Positions 26,836 to 35,447 of a stretch of 64,000 bases of DNA are shown here, one piece after another. The stretch comes from Frankia sp. AiPa1 (GTDB taxonomy: Bacteria; Actinomycetota; Actinomycetes; Frankiales; Frankiaceae). The position numbers were made by a program, and so were the translations under genes. Position 1 is the first letter of the stretch; each line of letters starts with the position of its first letter. The stretch is from contig NZ_JALKFZ020000125.1 of assembly GCF_023243075.1 (NCBI RefSeq), forward strand, positions 62,001 to 126,000, in the 5' to 3' direction. The notes below the pieces were generated by a model that searched no databases, had not been told where the DNA came from, and saw only the letters and a list, made by a program, of their open reading frames with translations.

Positions 26836-27705
26836 TCAGCGCCCTTCGAGGACGGCACTTAGCCCTCTGGCGAACTGCGCGGGGCGTTCAATGGGCCCAA
26901 GATGACCGCCGGGAAACTCGTTCAGCGGAAGTTTGAGCCCGGTGGCAAGGGCCGCCGCGGCCCGGTAGGGAAGGTATCCACGGGAGCCGATGCCGGCGGC
27001 GGGGGCCAGTCGCCCGCCCGCCGCGCCGATCGCGGCCAGGTCGATCTCATGGGTGGCGAACGGGATCAGGATGTGCTCCAGGAAAAGCGGTTGGAGCTCG
27101 CCGAGCAGAGAGAGCAGCTCCAGTAGTTCCGGGGTGGGCGGCTCGGGGACGGTCTCGGCGTAGCCGCCAAGCCAGTCACCTGGATGACGCAGGTCCGGGA
27201 AGTGGCTGGCAGGCTCCAGGGCCGTCATGGCCTCGGTCATGAGCCGAGCCGCCTCAGCCATCCCTTGGGTGCGTGCGGCCGTCCGGACCGCTTCGAGCGC
27301 GTCGCGGTGGCGTCCGGCGTCCGGCAGCAGGCCGAGCGCCGGGGGCTCGTGGACGACTGCGCGACGGAGGTGCTCGGGATGGCGGGCCAGCAGTTCGAGG
27401 GTGGTGATGGCACCGGCGCTGAAGCCGAACACGGTCGGCGGCTCGTCGAAGAGCGCCTCGATGAGGGTGAGGGTGTCCTCGGCGTAGACCTTCGGGTTCA
27501 GATCGCCGCGCTCGGTTCCCGGTGGCGCCGACACCAGGCGGCTGGACATGGCGACGACACGGTAGTGGTCGGCCAGATGCGCGGCGAGCCCGTCGAGAAC
27601 TCCGGCATGGCCGGCGCCGCCGGGCAGGAGCAGCAGCGGGGGGCCGTCGCCGCGGTCACGGTAGTCGATGGGAGTGCCGTCCAGGGTCAGCGTTTGGGCG
27701 AGGAT
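26836..27705 (-). CDS. Alpha/beta hydrolase (possible ATC start)
   Basis: About 289 residues: LTLDGTPIDYRDRGDGPPLLLLPGGAGHAGVLD, nucleophile elbow GFSAGA (Ser near 100), and His in EFPGGHLGPIERP near the end. These make a standard alpha/beta-hydrolase triad. No ATG, GTG or TTG is placed properly. A strong AGGAGAG lies 7 bases before ATC at 27705, in frame and where homologues would start. Start-codon loss or use of a rare start should be considered. The gene follows tetR by 19 bases and is very probably its target operon. Confidence 0.78.
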   Translation of the reverse strand: MLAQTLTLDGTPIDYRDRGDGPPLLLLPGGAGHAGVLDGLAAHLADHYRVVAMSSRLVSAPPGTERGDLNPKVYAEDTLTLIEALFDEPPTVFGFSAGAITTLELLARHPEHLRRAVVHEPPALGLLPDAGRHRDALEAVRTAARTQGMAEAARLMTEAMTALEPASHFPDLRHPGDWLGGYAETVPEPPTPELLELLSLLGELQPLFLEHILIPFATHEIDLAAIGAAGGRLAPAAGIGSRGYLPYRAAAALATGLKLPLNEFPGGHLGPIERPAQFARGLSAVLEGR

Positions 27706-27724
27706 TGGTCTCTCCTGACAGGTT

Positions 27725-28294
27725 CTAGATCTTCGACCAGTTGGCCAGGGTGTGGTGGAGCAGGTCGACCGCCCGCCGCCACGAGGCGTCGACGCTGTGG
27801 TCAGCGGTGAAGCCACCGGTGGCCTCCAGGTCGCTGAAGCCGTGCAGGGTGCTGCGCAGCAGCCGGACCGCGTCGGTGGCCTCGGGTTCACGGAGGTCGT
27901 AGCCACGCAGCAGCGCGTAGCAGACCTCGACGATGCGTGCCACGCCTGCCGATGCGGCGAGCCCCATGGAGGACACGGGGTACCGGGTGGCCGCGTAGCG
28001 GCCGGGATGCCCGGTCGCCATTGCCCGGTAGGTATCAGCGAAGGCGACCAGGGCGTCGTAACGGGAGCGCCCCGCCACGGCCGCGCCCAGCGCGTCGGCC
28101 CATTCGGTGAGCGCGAGCAGCGCCACGCGCTCCTGCAGGTCGGCGAGGCTCCGAATGTGGGTGTAAAGGCTGGCATCGCGGACACCGAAGCGCCTCGCGA
28201 GCGCCGCCAGCGTCAGATTTTCGAAGCCGATCTCGTCGGCGAGGTCGGCGGCGGCGGACACCAGGGCGCCCGGAGTGATCCTCTCGCGGGACAT
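27725..28294 (-). CDS. TetR family regulator (TetR_C_33-like)
   Basis: A protein of 189 residues from ATG 28294 (GGGAG just before). The helix-turn-helix is FENLTLAALARRFGVRDASLYTHI (about 20-45). The C-terminus contains GFSDLEATGGFTADHSVDASW, a pattern of WHG/TetR_C_33-type regulators. It is cotranscribed with the hydrolase. CCTAA/TTAGG half-sites lie just upstream. Two pieces of a near-identical gene occur in the scar at 52637-52811. Confidence 0.88.
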   Translation of the reverse strand: MSRERITPGALVSAAADLADEIGFENLTLAALARRFGVRDASLYTHIRSLADLQERVALLALTEWADALGAAVAGRSRYDALVAFADTYRAMATGHPGRYAATRYPVSSMGLAASAGVARIVEVCYALLRGYDLREPEATDAVRLLRSTLHGFSDLEATGGFTADHSVDASWRRAVDLLHHTLANWSKI

Positions 28295-28301
28295 ACGGCT
28301 C

Positions 28302-28327
28302 CCTAACTTCCTTAGGTTCGACCCTAA
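28302..28327. promoter_or_regulatory. Overlapping CCTAA/TTAGG operator upstream of tetR
   Basis: The order is CCTAA (28302-28306), TTAGG (28312-28316), CCTAA (28323-28327), giving two overlapping inverted repeats with 5- and 6-base spacers, 8-33 bases upstream of the tetR ATG. An AT-rich stretch (TAATATACATAGG) follows. This is a good candidate for an autoregulatory TetR operator overlapping the promoter. Confidence 0.55.
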
Positions 28328-28470
28328 TATACATAGGACGACGGGTCCGACGGAAGCCGCCGCTACCGGATGGATCACGGCCGCGGATGTGACTGTCAGA
28401 GGCGTTCGATCAGCCGGTCGGGCCTGGTCAGTGGCGGCCACGCACCGGCCTGGGCCAGCGGGTCGGAAAA

Positions 28471-28570
28471 CTGCCGGTCCAGCACCACCCCGATCAGCAG
28501 CGCCAACGGGTCGTTCGTCAGCAGCTCGTCCGCCTCGGGGATCTGGCTCGGATGCAGTCCCATCCCACGG
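28471..28570 (-). repeat. HhH-GPD 5'-end repeat, copy 6
   Basis: Minus-strand translation is GLHPSQIPEADELLTNDP, ALLIGVVLDRQ, then FSDPLAQA. The left arm is not the CTTTCCG type of copies 2-5 and 8. Upstream similarity ends soon after CAGTCCCAT, although ACCGTCGCCGACC nearby may be the decayed remainder. Confidence 0.85.
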
Positions 28571-28782
28571 CACAACCGTCGCCGACCTCGTCTCGGCGAC
28601 CGTCGCGCCGCTGGCCGGACCGCCCTTTCATCGCAGGTGTCCGTCCGCTCGGAAGCCCTCCCCCTTCCCGATCATCCACCCCTGGGACGAGGACTGGTCG
28701 CCACGGTCTGCGCCCACGGTCGAGCCAGGAAGTCCGTCCAGGTGGGGATGACCGCGAGGTCAACGGACTGGATTCTTTTGCC

Positions 28783-29532
28783 ATGGGAATCTCACGAACG
28801 GCGGACGCGGTCGCGGCCGGCCAGGCCGGTGCGGCTATCACCGTCGAAGGGTTGGCAAAGCACTACGGCAGGTTCGCCGCCGTCGAGGACGTGTCGTTCA
28901 GCATTCGAAGCGGAGCCATCACCGGATTCTTCGGGCCCAATGGAGCCGGCAAGACCACGGTACTCAAGGTGATCAGCGGGCTTGCCCGGGGAAGTGCCGG
29001 GCGGGTTCTGGTGAACGGTCGTGAGGCACACGCGCGGGACGCGGGCGCCCTGGGCGCCTTCATCGAGCCCTGCGGCGCTCACCCAGGCCGCTCGGCACGC
29101 GCGCACCTTCGTTCGTTGGCGACCATGGCCGGGCTGCCGGGATCGCGGGTATCCGAGGTGCTGGCGCTGGTGGGCCTTGAGCAGGACGCGCGTCGCAGAG
29201 TCGGGAAGTACTCGCTCGGCATGCGCCAGCGGCTTGGTCTCGCGGCGGCGCTGCTCGCCGATCCGGACATCCTGGTGCTGGACGAGCCGACCAACGGGTT
29301 GGACCCGCAGGGGATCCGATGGCTGCGGACCCTGTTGCGGGAACGGGCCGACTCGGGCCGCACCGTCGTGCTGTCCAGCCACTCGCTGACCGAGGCCGAG
29401 CGGCTGGTCGACGATGTCGTCGTCATCCACCGGGGGCGCATCGCGCACCAGGCTCCGATGGGTGTGATCACCCATCGCGGATCAACGCTCGAGGACATCT
29501 TCCTTAGCCTGACCGGAGCGGAGGACGCGTGA
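28783..29532 (+). CDS. ABC transporter ATP-binding protein
   Basis: A protein of 249 residues. Walker A is GPNGAGKTT (51-59), signature YSLGMRQRLG, Walker B ILVLDEPTNGLDP, H-loop SSHSLTEAE. It starts at ATG 28783 (weak ribosome site). It resembles the exporter ATPases encoded with ABC-2 permeases and followed by a two-component system. It overlaps the permease gene by four bases. Confidence 0.92.
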   Translation: MGISRTADAVAAGQAGAAITVEGLAKHYGRFAAVEDVSFSIRSGAITGFFGPNGAGKTTVLKVISGLARGSAGRVLVNGREAHARDAGALGAFIEPCGAHPGRSARAHLRSLATMAGLPGSRVSEVLALVGLEQDARRRVGKYSLGMRQRLGLAAALLADPDILVLDEPTNGLDPQGIRWLRTLLRERADSGRTVVLSSHSLTEAERLVDDVVVIHRGRIAHQAPMGVITHRGSTLEDIFLSLTGAEDA

Positions 29533-30251
29533 GCCGGCTGGTCAGGGGTGAGCTGATCAAAATCGTGAGCACGCGCACGGCGCTGGCGTTCGCGGTGACC
29601 TCGGTCGCCCTCACGGCCACCAATGCGATGATCGTCGCGCTCGCGTCGGGGACGCTCGACGAGGTGGGAGAGAAGCAGGAGGCCCTGTCCGGTATGCCGA
29701 TCCTGTTGCTGCTGCTCGGGGCGGTCGGTGCCGCCGGTGAGTTCCGGCACCGCACCGCCGCGCCCGCGGCGCTCGCCTCGGGTGCCCCCCGGGAACGCCT
29801 GCTGCTCGCGCGGGCCACGGCGTACGCGATCACGGGCCTGGTCGTCGGCACGCTCATGGTCGCGGTCTCGCTGGGGGCGGGGCTGCCGCTTCTGGGCCGA
29901 CAGTCCGGGCCCGACCTGAGCGTCGGCGCGGTGACCGCAGTGGCGGTGGGTCTGCTGGGGTCGTCGGTGCTCGCGACGATGATCGGAGTCGCCGTCGGCG
30001 CGCTGCTTCGCAACCAGATCCTCGCGGCGGTCGGCGCGTTGATCCTGACCTTCGTCATGAACCCGCTGCTCGACCGTGCGTGGGAGGGCTCGTCGGACTA
30101 CACGCCGCTCGGCGCGGTGGCGGTGCTGACCCGCATGGTCCACGGGCCGGCCCGCATCTCCCTGGCCGCGGCGGCGATCGTCCTGGGCGCCTGGACGGTG
30201 GGGCTCATGGCCGCGGCGCTGGCCGGCGAACGTCGACGCGACCTGGCATGA
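29529..30251 (+). CDS. ABC-2 type transporter permease
   Basis: A protein of 240 residues with about six hydrophobic segments and the ABC-2 features VRGELIKIVSTRTALAF at the start and GEFRHRTAAPAALASGAPRERLLLARA in the first cytoplasmic loop. It is coupled by four-base overlaps to the ATPase upstream and the sensor kinase downstream. It is probably an exporter of a peptide, antibiotic or lipid; the substrate is unknown. Confidence 0.88.
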   Translation: MSRLVRGELIKIVSTRTALAFAVTSVALTATNAMIVALASGTLDEVGEKQEALSGMPILLLLLGAVGAAGEFRHRTAAPAALASGAPRERLLLARATAYAITGLVVGTLMVAVSLGAGLPLLGRQSGPDLSVGAVTAVAVGLLGSSVLATMIGVAVGALLRNQILAAVGALILTFVMNPLLDRAWEGSSDYTPLGAVAVLTRMVHGPARISLAAAAIVLGAWTVGLMAAALAGERRRDLA

Positions 30252-31462
30252 CCATCGAGGTGGCGGGCCTGCGGCGACTGCGGGCGCGCGCGGTGGCGGC
30301 CGCCCGCGTTCGTCGCACCGGGCGGGGCGACCGGTGGGACCGGCGCGCGCTCGGATTCGATCTCCTCGTCGCGGTGGCCGCCACGATCGCCGAGCTGAGC
30401 CTTCTCCTCAACGACGACCACACCACGCGGGTGTCGACCGTGCTGCTGGCGGTTTCGTCCGGCGGCGCGCTCATCGCGCGCCGCCGGGCCCCGTGGATGG
30501 TGCTCCTCGCGACGCTCGCGGCCGCCGGGGCTCTGGTGGCCACCGGCGACGCACCGGGCGGTGTGCCTGTCCTGGCGGCGCTGTTCACGATCGCTGAACG
30601 TGGCGACTGGCGCCGCGCGCTCGCCGCGCTCGCGCCCACCGCCGTGCTCCTGGCCCTGCTGTCGATCGTGTCCGTCCCGGTGACGGCGGGAGTGTGGGCG
30701 CTGGGCATGTATGCGCAGACCCGCCGCCGGTATGTCCGCGTCCTCGAGGAACGCGCCGATCGCCTCCGGCGTGAACAGGAGCAACTGGCCCGGATCGCGG
30801 TGCACGAGGAACGCGCGGCGATCGCCCGTGAGCTCCACGACATCGTCGCTCATTCGGTGACCGTGATGCTGCTCGGCGTGCGCGGCGCCCGCGACGTGCT
30901 GCGCACGTCGCCGGACCGGGCCGACGACACGTTGGCCCGGGTGGAGAAGAGCGGGGAGCAGAGCCTCGCGGAACTCCGCCGGATGCTGTCCGTGCTGCGC
31001 GCCCCGGGCACCCCCGCCGACTCCCGCCCCGCGCCCTCGCTGCGGGATCTGGAGGGGCTCGTTGCCGAGTACCGCGCCGCCGGGTTGCCCGTCGAGCTAC
31101 GGGTGACGGGGGAACCGATCTCGCTGCCCGACGGTGTGGAGTTGTCCGCCTACCGCATCCTCGAGGAGGCTCTGACCAATGCGGTGAAGCATGCGCGTCC
31201 CAGCCAGGTCCTGGTCGCCCTCTCCTATAGTGACCGAAGCCTTGACATGGAAGTGACCAACGACGGGACAGCCGCCGAGTCGGCGCGGGTTCCGATTCTC
31301 GGTGACACCTGGGATGCACCCGTGACCAACGACTCGGCTCGGCACGGCCTCATCGGGATGCGGGAACGGGCCTCGGTGCTTGGTGGCGAGGTGGAGTTCG
31401 GTCATCAGCGCGACGGCTGGTTCCGAGTCGCCGCCCGTCTCCCAGCGGGCGAGGGAACATGA
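30248..31462 (+). CDS. Sensor histidine kinase (HisKA_3 type)
   Basis: A protein of 404 residues from ATG 30248. Four to five N-terminal membrane segments (about 35-150) are followed by the dimerisation box IARELHDIVAHSVTVMLL with the phospho-accepting His. The HATPase domain has EEALTNAVKHA (N box) and GLIGMRERASVLGG (G box). It belongs to the NarL-partner class. It overlaps the permease gene and precedes its response regulator, forming an ATPase-permease-kinase-regulator operon. Confidence 0.92.
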   Translation: MTIEVAGLRRLRARAVAAARVRRTGRGDRWDRRALGFDLLVAVAATIAELSLLLNDDHTTRVSTVLLAVSSGGALIARRRAPWMVLLATLAAAGALVATGDAPGGVPVLAALFTIAERGDWRRALAALAPTAVLLALLSIVSVPVTAGVWALGMYAQTRRRYVRVLEERADRLRREQEQLARIAVHEERAAIARELHDIVAHSVTVMLLGVRGARDVLRTSPDRADDTLARVEKSGEQSLAELRRMLSVLRAPGTPADSRPAPSLRDLEGLVAEYRAAGLPVELRVTGEPISLPDGVELSAYRILEEALTNAVKHARPSQVLVALSYSDRSLDMEVTNDGTAAESARVPILGDTWDAPVTNDSARHGLIGMRERASVLGGEVEFGHQRDGWFRVAARLPAGEGT

Positions 31463-31508
31463 GCCTGGGCCACGCCGTCACGGCGACGCTCACGAGAGCG
31501 AGAATCGG

Positions 31509-32177
31509 TTGAGTATCCGCCTGCTGATCGTGGACGACCAGGAACTGATCCGGACCGGCCTGCGGCTGATGCTCGAGGCGCTGGACGACTTCGAGGTGGT
31601 CGGCGAGGCGGCGGACGGCCGGGAAGCACTCGCGCGCGCCGAGGAGCTGCGACCAGATGTCGTCCTGCTCGACATTCGCATGCCGCACATGGACGGTGTG
31701 GAGACCACCGCCCGCCTGACCGGCGGCGGGCTCACCCCACCCCCGCGCGTGCTCATCCTCACCACCTTCGACCTGGACGAGTACGTGTTCGGCGCGTTGC
31801 GCGCCGGAGCGGCCGGATTCCTGCTCAAGGACGCCTCCCGCGAGCGCCTGATCGAAGCGATCCGCGTCCTGCACGCCGGCGACGCGCTGCTTTCGCCCGC
31901 CATCACCAGGCGCCTGGTCGAGACCTTCGCGGCCTATACCCGCCCGCCGACGCCGCCCGGCCTGCTCGACGAACTGACGCCCCGCGAGCGCGAGGTGCTG
32001 GTACTGGTCGCCCGCGGTCTGTCGAACACCGAGATAGCCCGGCGTCTCGTCGTGACTGAGGCCACGGTGAAGAGCCACGTGGGTGCCGTCCTCACCAAGC
32101 TGAGGCTGCGAGACCGGGTCCAGGCCGTGGTGCTCGCGTACGAGAACGGCGTCGTCGTCGCCGGCGAGCCCGCCTGA
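31509..32177 (+). CDS. LuxR/NarL family response regulator
   Basis: A protein of 222 residues, probably from TTG 31509 (LSIRLLIVDDQ), with no longer credible start. The receiver domain has the phospho-acceptor Asp in VVLLDIRMPHMDG and Lys in FLLKDAS. The C-terminal LuxR helix-turn-helix is LTPREREVLVLVARGLSN then TVKSHVGAVLTKLRLRDRV. It is the partner of the upstream kinase and likely controls the ABC exporter operon. Confidence 0.92.
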   Translation: MSIRLLIVDDQELIRTGLRLMLEALDDFEVVGEAADGREALARAEELRPDVVLLDIRMPHMDGVETTARLTGGGLTPPPRVLILTTFDLDEYVFGALRAGAAGFLLKDASRERLIEAIRVLHAGDALLSPAITRRLVETFAAYTRPPTPPGLLDELTPREREVLVLVARGLSNTEIARRLVVTEATVKSHVGAVLTKLRLRDRVQAVVLAYENGVVVAGEPA

Positions 32178-32302
32178 CCGTAGCCGGCCACCGGAGATCA
32201 GCCGGCGCATGCCGGTCGGAGTCCACGGGCTGGCCGTCTGAAGGCCTGGTCCACGCTGACCAGGAGGCGAGTCCACGGGCCCGCCGGACGCCGCGCTCAC
32301 CC

Positions 32303-32780
32303 TCACCTCGCCAGCCGTACCGCGATCTCGGCTCCCTGGGCGGCGGTCCTGGTGGCGGGAAGGGACAGACGTCTGGTGAAGTCGGTCGCGCAGGCACCTG
32401 GCGCCACCGCGTTGACCAGGATGCCGTCGGCGGCGAGGGCCTTGGCGTACTGAACGGTGAGGGAGTTCAGCGCTGTCTTGGTTGTCGGGTAGGCCGCCGC
32501 GGCGGGCAGCTTGGACATGTAGTGGCCGGGATCTGTCATGTTGCCCAGCGACCCGACGCCGCTGGACACGTTGACAATGCGCCCAGCGGCGGATCGACGC
32601 AGCAGCGGCAGCAGCGCCTCGGTCACCATGACGACACCGAAAACGTTCGTCTCGAACACCGACCTGATCACGGCAAGATCGACGGCACCCGGCGCCTGCG
32701 CCGCGAGGTCTCCGGAGATTCCGGCATTGTTGACGAGTACGTCCAGCCGTCCGAACTGTTGGGTGACCTGGCCGGCTACC
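32303..32780 (-). pseudogene. SDR gene, 5'-truncated at repeat copy 7
   Basis: The readable frame starts inside the protein (GQVTQQFGRLDVLVNNAGIS). It has RIVNVSSGVGSLGNM, the catalytic region AAAYPTTKTALNSLTVQYAKA and ends early at EIAVRLAR. The NAD(P)-binding glycine motif and first ~80 residues are gone. The break coincides with the left edge of repeat copy 7, so the repeat junction cut this gene. The usual C-terminal tail is also missing. Confidence 0.85.
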
Positions 32781-32900
32781 CGATACCGGCTGGTCGAGAA
32801 CCATCCCGATCAGCAACGCCAACGGGTCGTTCGTCAGCAGCTCATCCGCTTCGTCGATCTGGCTCAGATGCAGACCCACGACCTCACCGTAGCCGACCGC
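32781..32900 (-). repeat. HhH-GPD 5'-end repeat, copy 7 (abuts a truncated SDR)
   Basis: Reads GLHLSQIDEADELLTNDP then ALLIGMVLDQPVS on the minus strand, and includes the upstream CACCGTAGCCGACCGC. To the left the shared second arm is replaced by SDR coding sequence directly after GATAC. This copy therefore sharply marks one junction. Confidence 0.92.
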
Positions 32901-33046
32901 CCAACCCGGACCGTTACGGCGCTCGCCACCTGGAAGGGACCGGGACGGACAAATACGGACTGAGGCGCTCCCGCCTGCTGGGCGTGGCAGAGCAGCTCGT
33001 GGAGGAGAGCCTGCGGATGGAACCGTCGTGACGTTCCAGCCGACGG

Positions 33047-34315
33047 TCACGGACCGAACAGCGCCAGCGGGACTACGACGACATCATCACGTCGACGGTA
33101 GGCGTGCTCCCCCGCGTAGATGACGAGGGCATCGATCAGATCTGTCCCGATTCGGTCGCGTAACCAGGTCAGGTGCCTGACGTCGGAATCCTCAACCCGG
33201 TCGGCCAACTTCACCTCGACCGCCAGCACGCGGCCGTCCGAGCGCTCGATTATCAGATCGACCTCATGGTCGTTGTTCTGGGTACGCAGGTGACCTACCC
33301 GGGCCTCGGCGGCCTCGGCGTAGGTATGGATGCTGAGCGCGGCGAGATGCTCGAACAGGGCCCCGAGTATCGTCCCCGCCGACAGGACGGTATTGCCCTG
33401 CTCGGCCCGCAGCAACGCGGAGCCGTCGAGTCCGAGCAGCCGCGCGGCCAGCGCGGGGTCCGCCAGGTGGTGCTTGGCGGAGCGGCCGAGCCGGTCGAGA
33501 TGGTTCCGGCTGGGAATCCACGGCGGGACCGCGTCGAGCAACCACAGTGACGACAGAGCGTCACGATAGGCAAGAGTGGTCTCCTTGGCTGGCTTGTTAC
33601 CCAGGCCGGGAGTCGCCGCATCCAGAATTTTCGAGTAGGCCGTCGTCGTCGACGTGGCGGCAGCGTAGGCCGCGAGCCAGGCGCGCAGCACCGTCGGGCG
33701 CCGGATCGGGTAACCCTGCTCAGGAAACTCACGTTGAACGACATTGTCCAGATACGCATCGAGTTCGGCTCGACGCACCCGCGGCGGCAGGCTGCGGATA
33801 GCGGGAAAGCCCGATGCCGTGATCTCCTCGACGTAGTCCGTCAACCGCACGGCGGTCGCACCCCCGACGTCGCCGTTTCCTTTGAGGAGCGCGGCGAGGC
33901 TCACAGTCGGCTCGTCGACGTCCCGCTCGGCCATGCTCAGCGGGCGCATCCGCAACGGCACGATACGCCCTGCGCCCGAGTGGACCACTGCCCCTCGGGG
34001 TGCGGAGCTGCCCGCGATGATGAAGTGACCGGCCGGCGAGCCCGCGTCGACCGCACGCCGCACGTGGTCCCACACCTCGGGAAGGCGCTGCCACTCGTCG
34101 ACCAGGACCGGCCCCGACAGCCGGGTCAGGACGGTCGGATCGGCGGCCACGATCTCACGCTGGCCGGGAAGACTGAGATCGATGATCGACTCTGCGCGCC
34201 GCATCGCGGTCGCGGTCTTGCCCACCGCCTTCGGCCCGTGGATCGACAGAGCGCGAAGGTGTGGCTGAAGTGTGTCCAGTGTGTCGTCGAGGACACGACG
34301 CCGATAGTCGACCAC
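33047..34315 (-). CDS. AAA/DUF4143 ATP-binding protein
   Basis: A protein of 422 residues from GTG 34315. Walker A is GPKAVGKT (27-34), Walker B GPVLVDEWQRLP, then HFIIAGSSAPRG (sensor-like), a central DUF4143 region (VVQREFPEQGYPIRRP to TTAYSKILDAATPG) and a C-terminal restriction-endonuclease-like fold motif (DHEVDLIIERSDGRVLAVEVKL). This AAA_14 plus DUF4143 layout is widespread on mobile DNA. The role is unproven, possibly defence or DNA binding. It is the only gene between repeat copies 7 and 8. Confidence 0.87.
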   Translation of the reverse strand: MVDYRRRVLDDTLDTLQPHLRALSIHGPKAVGKTATAMRRAESIIDLSLPGQREIVAADPTVLTRLSGPVLVDEWQRLPEVWDHVRRAVDAGSPAGHFIIAGSSAPRGAVVHSGAGRIVPLRMRPLSMAERDVDEPTVSLAALLKGNGDVGGATAVRLTDYVEEITASGFPAIRSLPPRVRRAELDAYLDNVVQREFPEQGYPIRRPTVLRAWLAAYAAATSTTTAYSKILDAATPGLGNKPAKETTLAYRDALSSLWLLDAVPPWIPSRNHLDRLGRSAKHHLADPALAARLLGLDGSALLRAEQGNTVLSAGTILGALFEHLAALSIHTYAEAAEARVGHLRTQNNDHEVDLIIERSDGRVLAVEVKLADRVEDSDVRHLTWLRDRIGTDLIDALVIYAGEHAYRRRDDVVVVPLALFGP

Positions 34316-34457
34316 ATCTCTACTCTACCAACGGCAGATGCTCTAGTCTTCCGATAGCAGGCTCACAGGTCTGCCGATCCGACCCCGCAGCCAGCCCCGC
34401 GGCGGAGGGCAGCGGGGGTACAAACGCGGTGCCGCAGACCAAAACCTGGCGCCACTT

Positions 34458-34590
34458 GTCAGATGGGTGCGGACCGTCCCGTCCCACTCCATCTTTCCGA
34501 GACTGGCTGGTCCAGCACCATGCCGATCAGCAGCTCGTCCGCCTCGTCGATCTGGCTCAGGTGCAGTCCCACGTCACCAAGGTAGCGGTG
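34458..34590 (-). repeat. HhH-GPD 5'-end repeat, copy 8 (two arms, 24-bp internal deletion)
   Basis: The second arm is at 34458-34500 (GTCAGATGGGTGCGG, then CCACTCCATCTTTCCGAG). The glycosylase part reads GLHLSQIDEADELL-IGMVLDQPVSERWSG: eight codons are lost between two CTGCTGA repeats, in frame. The upstream part is diverged after GTCCCACG. Confidence 0.9.
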
Positions 34591-34831
34591 CTTGGTGACG
34601 TGGGGCTGGACAGCACCGCCGGCGGGGGCCGGCGAGTGTCTCGACCGCCACACCTCCGAGCGCGGGGCAGCCTCGAACGGCGCTTCTTGATCACACTGGC
34701 GCGGGCGATCGGTAACCCCAGAGCCTCGACGACCAGGTAAGCCGCGAACGTGGCGTCGGAATCTCGCCAGACTTCCACTGTCGCAGCGGCCATACTTCAG
34801 GGAGACCATATAGACAGGAGTTTGCAGAACA

Positions 34832-35351
34832 ATGTCGAAAATTGTTCTCGTCACCGGCGGAAACCGCGGCCTGGGATTTTCGGCGGCCAAGGCCCTGGCC
34901 CGGTCCGGTGCCGTCGTCATTATCGGCGCACGCGGCGAAATCGCCGCACGTAAAGCCGTTGATGTACTGGATGAGGAGGGGCTCACCGCGGACTGGGTCG
35001 AGCTCGATGTCACCAACCCAGCGAGTGTGCGAGCCGCCGCGGAGATCATCTGGAACGTTACTGCCGACTCGATGTGCTGGTAAACAACGCGGGCATCCTG
35101 CCCGAGGCGACGGACATCGTGGAGCACGAGTTCGCCGACACGAACATCTTCCGCCAAACGTTCGAGACCAATACGTTTGGGCCGGTTACCGTGACGGAGA
35201 TTTTTCTGCCACTGCTACGCGAGAGCGCGCCGGTCGGATCGTCAACGTCTCGTCGACCATGGGCTCGCTCACCGACCAGAACAACCCTCTTTCGCCGTAC
35301 TACTCGATGCTCCTGCCGGCGTACCGAAGCTCGAAGGCCGCACTGAACTGA
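34832..35351 (+). pseudogene. SDR gene with two frameshifts and early stop
   Basis: The frame starts MSKIVLVTGGNRGLGFSAAK, shifts near 35055 into MLVNNAGILPEATDIV, shifts again near 35232 into GRIVNVSSTMGSLTDQNNP, and stops at YRSSKAALN. Content and order match the intact SDR at 25302-26036 closely, so it is a decayed paralogue or homologue acquired with the same kind of block. The C-terminal third is missing. A short minus-strand ORF just upstream (34557-34793, MAAATVEVWRDSDATFAAYL) is not recognised. Confidence 0.85.
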
Positions 35352-35375
35352 GGTGCCCCGTTTCTTCCGGACAGG

Positions 35376-35396
35376 GCCCCCTACTAGAATAGGGGC
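35376..35396. terminator. CCCCTA / TAGGGG hairpin between convergent remnants
   Basis: CCCCTA (35378-35383) and TAGGGG (35390-35395) pair around CTAGAA, between the SDR pseudogene and the minus-strand reading frame ending at 35448. It is a plausible bidirectional terminator or an IS end. The stem is short. Confidence 0.35.
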
Positions 35397-35447
35397 AGAC
35401 CGGAGGCAGGGCCCCGCGAAGATCGCCTATTGTTCCGATCTGTCACG

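Noticed and set aside
34557-34793. Minus-strand ORF of 78 codons upstream of the broken SDR
   Set aside because: The first ~35 residues look protein-like, but the rest runs into the repeat and is Arg/Pro-rich. No family is recognised.
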